Notes under the pieces: model-generated
What the model was told of the DNA's origin: nothing
Databases searched by the model: none
The model's input: only the letters and a program-made list of their open reading frames with translations
Position numbers and translations under genes: made by a program
Source: Mesoflavibacter sp037029465
GTDB taxonomy: Bacteria > Bacteroidota > Bacteroidia > Flavobacteriales > Flavobacteriaceae
DNA length: 64,000 nucleotides
NCBI RefSeq assembly: GCF_037029465.1
Contig: NZ_JAYMEM010000006.1
Coordinates: 124,001 to 188,000, forward strand
Direction: 5' to 3'
In this document: one piece after another, positions 26,423 through 34,992 of the stretch
How positions within the stretch are numbered: position 1 is the first letter of the stretch
How the letters are laid out: each line of letters begins with the position of its first letter

Positions 26423-27187
26423 ATGACGCACAAACTAAAAAAAGAAGGAAAATTTAATTATATAGAAGTTGGCAATGGACAGCCAATTATTATACTTCAT
26501 GGATTAATGGGTGGACTAAGCAACTTTGATGCTGTCACCTCTTATTTTAGTGATAATGGCTATAAAATTATTATTCCAGAACTACCTGTTTACACCATGT
26601 CTTTACTTAAAACTAACGTAAAGGCTTTTGCAAATTATCTTCATGAATTTATAGATTTTAAAGGATTAGAAGATGTTATTTTATTAGGAAACTCACTTGG
26701 TGGACATATCGGATTATATCACACAAAATTATACCCAGAAAAAGTAAAAGCTTTAGTGATCACTGGAAGCTCTGGACTTTATGAAAGCGCTATGGGAAGT
26801 GGCTACACAAAACGTAGTGATTACGAGGTTATAAAGAAAAAAGCACAAGACGTTTTTTATGATCCAGAAGTAGCAACTAAAGAGATTGTAGACGAAGTTT
26901 ACAAAACCGTAAACGACCGTAATAAGCTTATAAAAACATTAGCTATTGCAAAAAGTGCCATAAGACATAATATGGCAAAAGATTTACCTAAAATGCAAAC
27001 ACCTACCTGCATTATTTGGGGAAAAAATGACACTGTAACTCCGCCAGAAGTTGCAGATGAATTTAACAGTCTTTTACCAGACTCTGAGCTGTTTTGGATT
27101 GACAAATGCGGTCATGCTGCAATGATGGAGCATCCAAATACTTTTAATGAAATTTTACACGCTTGGTTAAAAAAGCGTGAGTTTTAA
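26423..27187 (+). CDS. Alpha/beta-hydrolase fold protein
   Basis: A 254-residue hydrolase with the complete catalytic layout: oxyanion-hole motif ILHGLMGG, nucleophile elbow GNSLGG (Ser), an acid in the IIWGKNDTVTPP segment and the C-terminal histidine in KCGHAAMMEHP. No signal peptide, so cytoplasmic. The fold covers esterases, C-C hydrolases and many others, and the substrate cannot be read from the sequence. It is followed 33 bases later by engB, so the two may share a transcript. Divergent from mraZ with a ~270-base spacer holding both promoters. Confidence 0.85.
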   Translation: MTHKLKKEGKFNYIEVGNGQPIIILHGLMGGLSNFDAVTSYFSDNGYKIIIPELPVYTMSLLKTNVKAFANYLHEFIDFKGLEDVILLGNSLGGHIGLYHTKLYPEKVKALVITGSSGLYESAMGSGYTKRSDYEVIKKKAQDVFYDPEVATKEIVDEVYKTVNDRNKLIKTLAIAKSAIRHNMAKDLPKMQTPTCIIWGKNDTVTPPEVADEFNSLLPDSELFWIDKCGHAAMMEHPNTFNEILHAWLKKREF

Positions 27188-27220
27188 TTTATCGCTTTCG
27201 CGGAAATAAAAACAAATCTA

Positions 27221-27829
27221 ATGCATATTAAATCTGCCACATTTGTAATGAGCAACTCTGATGTTGCTAAATGCCCAAAAGAAAAGCTAGCAGAATACGC
27301 TTTTATTGGTCGTAGTAATGTTGGTAAATCTTCATTAATTAATATGCTTACCAACCGAAAAAGCTTAGCAAAAACCTCTGGAAGACCAGGAAAAACTCAG
27401 CTAATAAATCATTTTTTAATTAATGATAATTGGTTTTTAGTAGACCTACCAGGTTATGGTTATGCTCGTGTTTCTAAAAGCACAAAAAAAGTATTTCAAA
27501 AGTTTATAACTGAATATTTTGAAAAGCGAAGACAACTAATTACCGCTTTTGTTTTAGTAGACATTAGACACAAACCTCAACCAATAGATTTAGAGTTTAT
27601 GGAATACTTAGGCTTAAACGGTATACCATTTTCTATTGTGTTTACCAAAGCAGACAAACTTAAACCAAAAGCTATAGAAAGACATATAGAAGATTATAAA
27701 AACATACTTCTTGAAACCTGGCAAGACATGCCAAATTACTTCGTAACGTCTTCAAGTAAAAATATTGGTAAAGACGAGTTACTTGGCTATATTGACCATT
27801 TAAATAACACTATAGAAGTTGAACAGTAA
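27221..27829 (+). CDS. engB: Ribosome-biogenesis GTPase EngB/YsxC
   Basis: Small essential GTPase needed for large-subunit assembly, 202 residues. G1 GRSNVGKSSLIN, G2 region KTSGRPGKTQ, G3 DLPGYGYA, G4 TKAD and a G5-like VTSSSKNIG are all present in order, with the family-typical length. Terminated by a strong hairpin shared with the convergent small gene. Confidence 0.96.
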   Translation: MHIKSATFVMSNSDVAKCPKEKLAEYAFIGRSNVGKSSLINMLTNRKSLAKTSGRPGKTQLINHFLINDNWFLVDLPGYGYARVSKSTKKVFQKFITEYFEKRRQLITAFVLVDIRHKPQPIDLEFMEYLGLNGIPFSIVFTKADKLKPKAIERHIEDYKNILLETWQDMPNYFVTSSSKNIGKDELLGYIDHLNNTIEVEQ

Positions 27830-27832
27830 AAT

Positions 27833-27868
27833 AAAAAAGACCGCGTATAATAGCGGTCTTTTTTTTAA
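27833..27868. terminator. Bidirectional terminator after engB
   Basis: AAAAAAGACCGC-gtataata-GCGGTCTTTTTT with A/T runs on both sides, between convergent genes. Confidence 0.9.
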
Positions 27869-27881
27869 ATAGATTGTACAA

Positions 27882-28220
27882 TTACTGATTTAAAACTAAG
27901 TCTGTAATTGTTAAAACTTCTACTTCTTCTTCATTACCATCTTCGTCTTCTACTATTTCTGTAGAAGTTTCATAGGTAATTGTAAAATCTTCACCTATAT
28001 AATCATCTGTGTCTAAATCGTAGTTTTCTAATACTTCATCTGAAGCGTATTGAAACTCCATTGTTTGTTTTTCTCCTTTTACTGTTACTGTAAATACGTA
28101 GTTAAATTCTTCTGTTCCTTCATAAGTACCACTTACTATGTTTTTGGTTAACGGAGTTACAAAAGCTGTTGACAAAAAAGCAACTAATGCTAAAGCTAAA
28201 ACGATAAGTTTAGTTTTCAT
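27882..28220 (-). CDS. Small exported acidic protein, function unknown
   Basis: The frame is open from 28277, but the likely start is the internal ATG at 28218-28220, which gives 112 residues beginning with a clean Sec signal peptide (MKTKLIVLALALVAFLSTAF; cleavage probably after about residue 20). The mature part is ~90 residues of alternating strands with acidic turns (DLDTDDYIGEDF, EIVEDEDGNEEEVEV) and no cysteine, so it is not a lipoprotein. I do not recognise the family. It stands alone, sharing a terminator with engB. Confidence 0.65.
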   Translation of the reverse strand: MKTKLIVLALALVAFLSTAFVTPLTKNIVSGTYEGTEEFNYVFTVTVKGEKQTMEFQYASDEVLENYDLDTDDYIGEDFTITYETSTEIVEDEDGNEEEVEVLTITDLVLNQ

Positions 28221-28358
28221 TTTAAAAAAAATTAAAGTTAAGTTTGATTGTTTTTGCTCGGAAGTTTGCCACCTCAAGTCCGATTACTTTTAGTATTACA
28301 ATACCTTGTAAGTACGTGTGGTAAAATAAATTATATGCGTTTGTAAAATCTTATTGGA

Positions 28359-29135
28359 CTACCAAAATTTAGCCACAAAAAGATCAAAGACTTCAATTAC
28401 GATTAGTATGATTATGATCCACTCTAAAGTACTACTTTCTCTGTGATCCATAATATCTTTAAAAAGCTCTAAGTTTTCTTTTATAATTTCGATTCTATCA
28501 TGTATTAATCGGTAACGTGCATGCAAATCAAAAGACTGTTTTAGGTCTGTATTTAACTTGTTAAGTTGCTCTTTTTCCCAAGTTATTTCTGGTGAATCAA
28601 AAATGTATAGGTTTTCAGAGATTTTATTTTTTATGTTTAACGTCTTCCCAATAAAGCGTTTTAACTTATGTCCTGAAATATCTAGTTTTCCTTTTTTTTC
28701 TAAGTATAACGTATGCTGATGGGTTTGTTCTAGCAATTCTTCTGTAATTTCAGAATATCTATCTAATGCTACACTTTGCGATGCGTACAACATTACCAAT
28801 CTTATCATTTCTTGATCAAGAGTTGGTAATTCTATATGGTTAAACTGAACTTTAAGTGTGTTTGGTTTGATTAAAACTTCTGTTGCTTCAGAAAGTTTTT
28901 CGGAGAAATAATTATTGGTATGCGGTTTTAGGGTTTTTAATACTTCTTCAATTTGACTATCTGTCATATTAAAAAAACTAACCATACCGTATTGAAAAAC
29001 ATAAACAAATGCATGTTGATCAATTTCGTAAAATAGCTCGTCACTATCTTGAAACAGCAATTGCCAAGACAATTGCTGTTTGCAAGTTTTTATATTAATG
29101 CTACTAGCTATTTGATAAGCTACAACTTTGTACAT
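28359..29135 (-). CDS. RMD1/DUF155-family membrane protein
   Basis: 258 residues resembling the RMD1/YagE (DUF155) family. A mixed alpha/beta N-terminal half contains FVYVFQYGMVSFFN. Long helices follow: LDRYSEITEELLEQTHQH, GKLDISGHKLKRFIGKTLNI and LHARYRLIHDRIEIIKENLE. One C-terminal membrane helix (LEWIIIILIVIEVFDLFV) ends the protein. Eukaryotic relatives sit in mitochondrial membranes; the bacterial role is unknown. The topology suggests a tail-anchored cytoplasmic domain. It starts two bases after the preceding acidic protein's gene and may be the last member of the polyamine operon. Confidence 0.78.
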   Translation of the reverse strand: MYKVVAYQIASSINIKTCKQQLSWQLLFQDSDELFYEIDQHAFVYVFQYGMVSFFNMTDSQIEEVLKTLKPHTNNYFSEKLSEATEVLIKPNTLKVQFNHIELPTLDQEMIRLVMLYASQSVALDRYSEITEELLEQTHQHTLYLEKKGKLDISGHKLKRFIGKTLNIKNKISENLYIFDSPEITWEKEQLNKLNTDLKQSFDLHARYRLIHDRIEIIKENLELFKDIMDHRESSTLEWIIIILIVIEVFDLFVAKFW

Positions 29136-29137
29136 TT

Positions 29138-29461
29138 TTAAAAGTCATCGTCCTGCTCTTCGCTAGGCTCTATCTCTGGATCTTGTATAGCATCTGGATC
29201 ATCATTATCATAATCTTCATAATCATCTTCGTCATAATTCTCCATTGTTTGTACCAACTTCGTACTTACTTTTACTAAGTACTTAGTATCTTCTGTTGTA
29301 ACTTCTACTGCTTCTACCAATTCGTTTTTAGCATTTCTAAACTCGATAATATGATCTTCATCATATCCATCAGGATATTTTTCAACTAAAAGCTTTAAAA
29401 TTTCTGGCGTTAGCTTTTTGAAGTCTACAATAACACGTTTTAGGTTGTCGGGTTTTCTCAT
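29138..29461 (-). CDS. Conserved small protein with acidic tail, function unknown
   Basis: 107 residues. The first ~70 form a compact domain (VIVDFKKLTPEILKLLVEKY, IIEFRNAKNELVEAVEV, TKYLVKVSTKL), and the last ~35 are almost all Asp, Glu, Tyr and Pro. No signal peptide or membrane segment. I do not recognise the family, although the sequence reads as a real conserved protein. It lies 56 bases after the deoxyhypusine-synthase-like gene and two bases before the DUF155 gene, all in one direction. Confidence 0.65.
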   Translation of the reverse strand: MRKPDNLKRVIVDFKKLTPEILKLLVEKYPDGYDEDHIIEFRNAKNELVEAVEVTTEDTKYLVKVSTKLVQTMENYDEDDYEDYDNDDPDAIQDPEIEPSEEQDDDF

Positions 29462-29517
29462 GGGATAATTTTACTTTTTCGGTTGTGTTTTTTCAATTTT
29501 AAATTTAATAGAATTTT

Positions 29518-30492
29518 TTACCAACCCAAAAGATATGCGAAAATTAATGGCGCAACTATTGTGGCATCACTTTCTACAATAAATTTTGGTGTATTTATGT
29601 CTAATTTTCCCCATGTAATTTTCTCATTTGGTACTGCACCAGAATAAGATCCGTAACTGGTTGTAGAGTCACTTATTTGACAGAAATAGCTCCAGAATGG
29701 TGTATCTGTACGCTCCATATCTTGATATAACATTGGCACAACACAGATAGGAAAATCTCCTGCAATACCACCTCCTATTTGGAAGAAGCCGATACCGTTT
29801 TGTGAATTATCTGTATACCAATCTGCTAAAAACGTCATGTATTCTATACCAGATTTCATAGTGCTTGCCTTAAGCTCTCCTTTTAATACGTAGCTAGCAA
29901 AAATGTTACCCATAGTACTATCTTCCCAACCAGGAACAACTATTGGTAAATTCCTTTCTGCTGCTGCATACATCCATGAGTCTTTTAAATCTATTTCGTA
30001 ATATTCTTCTAAAACTCCAGAAAGTAACATTTTGTACATATATTCATGAGGAAAATAGCGTTCGCCATTAGCTTCTGCGTCTTTCCATATTTTATAGATA
30101 TGCTCTTGTAATCTTCTAAAAGCTTCTTCTTCTGGAATACAAGTATCTGTTACTCTGTTTAATCCTTTTTCTAATAAATCCCACTCGTCTTGCGGTGTTA
30201 AATCACGGTAATTTGGCACACGTTTGTAATGTGAATGCGCCACAAGATTCATAATATCTTCTTCAAGGTTGGCACCTGTACAGCTTATTATTTGAACCTT
30301 GTCTTGACGGATCATCTCTGCAAAACTTTTACCTAACTCGGCTGTACTCATAGCACCTGCAAGAGATACTAACATTTTTGCACCGTTGTCTAACTGTGCT
30401 TCGTACCCTTTTGCTGCGTCTACAAGAGCTGCAGAATTAAAGTGTAAATAATGATGTTGAATAAATTGAGAAATTGGTCCTTTAGTACTCAT
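29518..30492 (-). CDS. Deoxyhypusine-synthase-family enzyme, probable homospermidine synthase-like
   Basis: 324 residues with the deoxyhypusine synthase fold: NAD-binding segments VSLAGAMSTAELG and SCTGANLEED, PIVVPGWEDSTMGN, GFFQIGGGIAGDFPIC, and the catalytic-lysine segment GAVPNEKITWGKL (Lys296, equivalent to the WGK lysine of eukaryotic enzymes). Bacteria have no eIF5A, so protein hypusination is excluded. Relatives in bacteria transfer the aminobutyl group to putrescine to make homospermidine. Its start overlaps the agmatinase stop by 11 bases, tying it to putrescine production. The exact product is inferred. Confidence 0.85.
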   Translation of the reverse strand: MSTKGPISQFIQHHYLHFNSAALVDAAKGYEAQLDNGAKMLVSLAGAMSTAELGKSFAEMIRQDKVQIISCTGANLEEDIMNLVAHSHYKRVPNYRDLTPQDEWDLLEKGLNRVTDTCIPEEEAFRRLQEHIYKIWKDAEANGERYFPHEYMYKMLLSGVLEEYYEIDLKDSWMYAAAERNLPIVVPGWEDSTMGNIFASYVLKGELKASTMKSGIEYMTFLADWYTDNSQNGIGFFQIGGGIAGDFPICVVPMLYQDMERTDTPFWSYFCQISDSTTSYGSYSGAVPNEKITWGKLDINTPKFIVESDATIVAPLIFAYLLGW

Positions 30493-31417
30493 CGTCTTCG
30501 TTATATTTTGAGCTGTTATTTTTTTGTTTGCTTTCGTAATTATTATCGTATTCGTCGTCTATATCTTGATCTAAAAACTTATAGCTTAACATTTTGTAAT
30601 ATAATTTTGCAGCTAAAAAGTCTGAAGATTTTTCATCTTTATTTGGGCAAAGTTCTACAATATCAAAACCTACTACATTTTTTTCTTCAAATATTTGTCT
30701 TAAAAAATCTAGAGTTTCGTACCATAGTAATCCACCTGGTTCTGGCGTACCAGTGCTTGGCATAATAGAAGGATCAAACACATCTAAATCTATTGTAATA
30801 AATACATTGTCTGTCATTTGATCTATTGCGCTATCCATCCAAGTGCTATCTTCTACCATCTCATGAGCAAAGTATGTTTTTTCTTCATCCATTACTGTTT
30901 TTTCGATAGCATCCATAGATCTAATTCCCACTTGAATTAAATTAGTAGTTTGACTTGCTTCGTAAACTGCGCAAGCGTGATTACATTTAGATCCTTCATA
31001 CTCTTTACGTAAATCTGCATGCGCATCTAATTGTAATACTGTTAAGTTTGGATACATCTCGTTAAACGCACGAATGGTTCCTATTGATATTGAGTGCTCG
31101 CCACCAAAAATGGTTACAAACTTATTCTTTTTAATATACTTTTTTGTTGCTTCATGCACTGCCTCTACCATTGCTTCTGGACTACTGTTTTCTGTAACAG
31201 CGTCTGCCAAAAACACACCTTGCTGATATACTTCTGTATCAGTTTCAATGTCGTATAATTCCATGTTTTCAGATGCATCTAAAAAGGCTTGTGGACCTTT
31301 ATCTGCACCTTTTTGCCAAGTACTTGTACCATCATAAGGCACAGGAATTAACACTACTTTTGCTTGTTCTAATTTTGCGAATTCTTCTGGAATTCCTGCA
31401 TACGTTTTAGTTTGCAT
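30482..31417 (-). CDS. speB: Agmatinase-type ureohydrolase
   Basis: Hydrolyses agmatine to putrescine and urea. 311 residues of the arginase superfamily with the Mn-binding motifs intact: FGGEHSIS, LDAHADLRKEYEG and ITIDLDVFDPSIMPSTGTP. Arginase itself is an alternative, but the gene directly upstream encodes a decarboxylase of the arginine/ornithine PLP family and overlaps it by 11 bases, which fits agmatine as substrate. The Asn/Ser/Asp-rich C-terminal tail (~25 residues) is unusual and dispensable in appearance. Confidence 0.88.
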   Translation of the reverse strand: MQTKTYAGIPEEFAKLEQAKVVLIPVPYDGTSTWQKGADKGPQAFLDASENMELYDIETDTEVYQQGVFLADAVTENSSPEAMVEAVHEATKKYIKKNKFVTIFGGEHSISIGTIRAFNEMYPNLTVLQLDAHADLRKEYEGSKCNHACAVYEASQTTNLIQVGIRSMDAIEKTVMDEEKTYFAHEMVEDSTWMDSAIDQMTDNVFITIDLDVFDPSIMPSTGTPEPGGLLWYETLDFLRQIFEEKNVVGFDIVELCPNKDEKSSDFLAAKLYYKMLSYKFLDQDIDDEYDNNYESKQKNNSSKYNEDDEY

Positions 31418-32804
31418 AACCTAAAATTTTAAGTAAGTCTTCACTTTTTTGTTGTTCAGAAAATAATTGTGTTTTGATGTTTCCATCGTCATCTTTACTT
31501 ATTAAGATGTGTTTTGGGCTTGGTATTAAACAGTGTTGTAAACCGCCAAATCCTCCAATGGTTTCTTGGTATGCTCCTGTATTAAAAAAGCCTATGTATA
31601 AAGGTTTATCTACATTATATTTTGGTAGATATATTGCATTCATATGTTGTTCGCTATTGTAATAATCATCACTATCACAAGTTAAACCACCTAACAGAAC
31701 ACGCTCATAACTATCATGCCAACGGTTAATTGGCAGCATGATAAATCTTTTATTTATAGCCCATGTATCTGGTAACGTTGTAATAAAAGAAGAGTTGATC
31801 ATATTCCATTTTTCACGATCGTTTTGTTGTTTTTGATATAGTACTTTATAGATTGCTCCTCCACTTTCACCTACAGTAAAACTCCCAAATTCTGTAAAAA
31901 TATTAGGCACATCTACACCTTCTAAATCGCATATGGTTTGTATCTGGTTGATGATTTCGTCTATCATATATTCATAATCAAACTCAAATGCTAAAGAGTT
32001 TTTTATAGGAAATCCACCACCAATATTTAAACTATCTAATGTTGGGCATATCTTTTTTAAACTTACGTATACGCGCAAACATTTTAATAATTCGTTCCAG
32101 TAATACGCATTATCTCTAATACCTGTATTGATAAAAAAGTGAAGCATTTTAAGCTCTACTTTTGGATTGTCTTTAATCTGACTTTTGTAAAAAGGTACAA
32201 TATTTTTGTAACCGATACCTAAACGCGAGGTATAAAACTCAAATTTTGGCTCTTCTTCAGAAGCAATCCTAATACCTACTTTAAATTTATCATTAATTTC
32301 TTCTGAAAGCAAATCGATTTCTTCATAATTATCGATTATTGGTATACAGTTATGATGTCCGTTATTGATTAATCTTGCAATGTTAGTTACGTATTGTTCA
32401 CGTTTAAAACCATTACTAACCACAAAAGTATCATTAGTTATTTTGCCTTCTTTTTTAAGGTTTTCTACAATATCAATATCAAATGCAGACGATGTTTCTA
32501 TGTGTATATCATTTTTTAAAGCTTCATTTAAAACATGTTTAAAATGAGAACTTTTTGTACAATAACAATAGTTGTATTTACCCTTATAATTGTGAGTTTT
32601 TATAGCATTTGCAAACCATTGTTTAGCACGTTGAATGTTATTAGAAATTTGAGGTAAATAGGTGAATTTTAATGGCGCGCCATATTCTTCTATTAACTTC
32701 ATTAAATCTACATCGTGAAATTGTAAAGTCTTATCTTTTAAATCAAATTCTTCTTGAGGAAAATCAAAAGTTTGATTTATTAAATCTATGTATTTAGTGT
32801 TCAT
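31407..32804 (-). CDS. speA: Arginine decarboxylase-like PLP enzyme (alanine-racemase fold)
   Basis: 465 residues, fold type III PLP decarboxylase. The Schiff-base lysine is in YCYCTKSSHFKH (Lys84), followed by a glycine loop NIGGGFP, the phosphate-binding EFGSFTVGESGG and the second-subunit CDSDDYY motif. It is shorter than classical biosynthetic SpeA (~630 residues), lacking the insert domains. Overlap with agmatinase downstream supports arginine as substrate; ornithine or diaminopimelate-type relatives are alternatives, less likely in this operon. First gene of the unit; the intergenic region upstream should hold its promoter. Confidence 0.85.
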   Translation of the reverse strand: MNTKYIDLINQTFDFPQEEFDLKDKTLQFHDVDLMKLIEEYGAPLKFTYLPQISNNIQRAKQWFANAIKTHNYKGKYNYCYCTKSSHFKHVLNEALKNDIHIETSSAFDIDIVENLKKEGKITNDTFVVSNGFKREQYVTNIARLINNGHHNCIPIIDNYEEIDLLSEEINDKFKVGIRIASEEEPKFEFYTSRLGIGYKNIVPFYKSQIKDNPKVELKMLHFFINTGIRDNAYYWNELLKCLRVYVSLKKICPTLDSLNIGGGFPIKNSLAFEFDYEYMIDEIINQIQTICDLEGVDVPNIFTEFGSFTVGESGGAIYKVLYQKQQNDREKWNMINSSFITTLPDTWAINKRFIMLPINRWHDSYERVLLGGLTCDSDDYYNSEQHMNAIYLPKYNVDKPLYIGFFNTGAYQETIGGFGGLQHCLIPSPKHILISKDDDGNIKTQLFSEQQKSEDLLKILGYAN

Positions 32805-33211
32805 TATTATTTTTGAAAAAATTTATGCAATATTTAAGTAACACAGTGTTTAATAACTGTTAAAAAAATAATAAGAAATTATCAGATTTGAATTTTCAAG
32901 TCATAAGTTGGCACAAAGCCAAGCTCATGCTGACTAGCATAAATTGAAGTAAATGCGGAAGTTAGCTTTAAAATTCGGTCGCTTAATCTGTAAGCTGCTT
33001 TTGAGTATGACTTCCTAATTTTCAAAAGCCCGAACGTAGAAACAGTTTTCAAAATGTTCAGCTAAATGCGTGGCAAATGTAATTTTTTTTTTGACACGCA
33101 AAACTTTTTTTTAATTTTTTTAAAATTAGTTTAATTGTAACAAAAATCACAAAAAACAGCTGTAAGATTTAGTATTTTGCACGACTAATTTTTTAGTTTC
33201 ATAATTAATAA
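32805..33211. other. Gene-free 407-base region with a G+C-richer structured segment
   Basis: Divergent spacer between speA and the hydroxylase gene. Both ends are extremely A+T-rich, but ~32885-33075 has visibly more G+C. That segment contains small hairpins (TTGGC-acaaa-GCCAA near 32910, ATGCT-gact-AGCAT near 32930). On the minus strand it contains a 57-codon open stretch without an ATG (about 33065 down to 32887), reading for example SYSKAAYRLSDRILKLTSA. It could be a gene remnant, a dispersed repeat or a structured leader/RNA. No recognised riboswitch or tRNA is present. Confidence 0.5.
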
Positions 33212-34084
33212 ATGGAAAAATATTTAGACGCTTTTATAAATTCTTTTTTGGGCACAGTTAATTGGACTTATAAATCTATAATTTTTGAAGTCCCTTGGTA
33301 CACCAATTATTTTTGGGGATTAATCATTATATCTTTGATCGTTTGGGGATTAGAAATTGCTTTTCCTTGGCGAAAAAATCAAGCAATCATTAGAAAAGAT
33401 TTTTGGTTGGATGCTTTTTATATGTTTTTCAACTTTTTTGTGTTTGCTATTGTTATTAGCGGATTTTATAAAATACTAAGTTTATTTTTTGCTGAATTCA
33501 ACATAACTGCAAAAAGTCTAGCTTTAATAAATATCTCTAACTGGTCTCCTTGGTTACAATTGCTTGTATTCTTTTTAATATTAGATTTTGTACAATGGTT
33601 TACTCATGTGCTACTACACAGATATGAAGTGCTTTGGAATTTTCATAAAGTACATCACAGCGTTAAAGAAATGGGTTTTGCAGCACATTTACGTTATCAT
33701 TGGATGGAAAACGTTTTATACAAACCTCTAAAAGTTTTTGGCGTTATGATTCTTGGTGGTTTTGAGCCAGAACAAGCCTATATTGTTCATTTTGCAGCAA
33801 TCACAATTGGGCATTTAAATCATTCTAATATTAAGTTGACTTACGGTCCATTTAAATACATTTTTAACAATCCTGTCATGCATCTTTATCATCATGCTTA
33901 TACCATACCAGAAGGTAGGCATGGTATTAACTACGGAATTAGCTTAAGCTTATGGGATTATATTTTTAAAACTAATTATGTACCAGAAGATAGTGGTACT
34001 ATTGAAATTGGTTTTGAAGGTGACGACCAATTTCCTAAAGATTTTATTGGTCAAAACACTTACGGATTTAAGAAAGAGAAATAA
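33212..34084 (+). CDS. Sterol desaturase / fatty-acid hydroxylase family membrane protein
   Basis: 290 residues with about five membrane helices and the di-iron histidine boxes of the family: HVLLHR, WNFHKVHHS, then HLNHSN and HLYHHAYTIPEGRHGINYG. Such enzymes hydroxylate or desaturate lipids (fatty acids, carotenoids, hopanoids or ether lipids) at the membrane. The substrate is not readable. Its terminator is shared with the convergent isoprenoid operon. The start ATG at 33212 follows an A/T-rich leader and is the first in frame. Confidence 0.86.
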   Translation: MEKYLDAFINSFLGTVNWTYKSIIFEVPWYTNYFWGLIIISLIVWGLEIAFPWRKNQAIIRKDFWLDAFYMFFNFFVFAIVISGFYKILSLFFAEFNITAKSLALINISNWSPWLQLLVFFLILDFVQWFTHVLLHRYEVLWNFHKVHHSVKEMGFAAHLRYHWMENVLYKPLKVFGVMILGGFEPEQAYIVHFAAITIGHLNHSNIKLTYGPFKYIFNNPVMHLYHHAYTIPEGRHGINYGISLSLWDYIFKTNYVPEDSGTIEIGFEGDDQFPKDFIGQNTYGFKKEK

Positions 34085-34117
34085 AAAAAAGCCAACTGTA
34101 AAAGTTGGTTTTTTTGT
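34085..34117. terminator. Bidirectional terminator between convergent genes
   Basis: GCCAACT-gtaaa-AGTTGGT with A run on one side and seven T residues on the other. Confidence 0.85.
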
Positions 34118-34959
34118 TATAACATTTTTAATGTGTTTACTTCTTGTTCTGTTAAGATTTTCCAGTTACCACGCGGAATGTCCTTTTTGGTAAGATGTGC
34201 TATTGCTACACAATCAATCTTGACTATATCGTATTTAAAGTGATCAAAAATAGTTCTTAAAACGGTATTACCAGTATTTTTAATTTTGATACCAATTTCT
34301 TTTTTAGGAGAACCATCGATATAACTAATCTCTTCAACGGTGATTAACTTATCATCTACTTTAAATCCTTCTTGAATTTTCTTTAAGTCTTCAAGTTTTA
34401 GATTTTTATCTAATTCTACATGAAATAATCTTGAAACTCCGTTTTTAGAATTTGTAAACTTTTTTACAATTTTCTCATCATTTGTAAATAGTAATAATCC
34501 TGTTGAGTTTCGACCTAAACGACCAATAGGTTTAATTCTAGAATTTGTTGCATTTGCAACCAAATCCATAACTGTACGACCTTTATCTGTACTTGTTGTG
34601 GTAGCAAACCCTTTTGGTTTGTTTAATAAAACGTATGCCTTTTTCTCTGGACTTATTCTTGCGCCATCGTAACGTACTTCATCATCCAACTGTACTTTGT
34701 AACCCATTTCGGTTACTACGCTACCATTTACTGTAACTAATCCCATTGCAATATGTTGGTCTGCCTCACGACGTGAGCAAATACCTGCATTTGCAATGTA
34801 TTTATTTAACCTGATTAAGTCAGAATCTGAAGACGCCTGTTTAGAAACCTTTTTGGTTTTTACTGGCGCGTTACCTCTTGCATAAGTTTTGCTTTTAGAG
34901 TTACCTCTTCCTCTACCGGAATTTTTCCTCTTATCATTTGCACCTTGATGTCTACTCAT
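34117..34959 (-). CDS. RsuA/RluB-family pseudouridine synthase-like protein lacking the catalytic aspartate
   Basis: 280 residues: a basic Gly/Arg/Lys/Ser-rich tail (1-48), an S4 RNA-binding domain (RLNKYIANAGICSRREADQ, 50-68) and a pseudouridine-synthase fold (YVLLNKPKG at 109-117). The active-site motif, normally GRLD, reads GRLG (residues 146-149; Gly149 codon at 34513-34515). The later conserved Arg-rich segment (GRNRxVRR type) is degenerate (TGNTVLRTI). The rest is full length and open, with PRGNWKILTEQE near the end. Pseudouridine formation needs that Asp, so an enzymatic role is doubtful; RNA binding or ribosome assembly is possible. Last gene of the isoprenoid unit, 33 bases after the prenyltransferase. 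Confidence 0.85.
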   Translation of the reverse strand: MSRHQGANDKRKNSGRGRGNSKSKTYARGNAPVKTKKVSKQASSDSDLIRLNKYIANAGICSRREADQHIAMGLVTVNGSVVTEMGYKVQLDDEVRYDGARISPEKKAYVLLNKPKGFATTTSTDKGRTVMDLVANATNSRIKPIGRLGRNSTGLLLFTNDEKIVKKFTNSKNGVSRLFHVELDKNLKLEDLKKIQEGFKVDDKLITVEEISYIDGSPKKEIGIKIKNTGNTVLRTIFDHFKYDIVKIDCVAIAHLTKKDIPRGNWKILTEQEVNTLKML

Positions 34960-34992
34960 AATTTATTTTTTTGCAAAGCTACAACGAATTTT

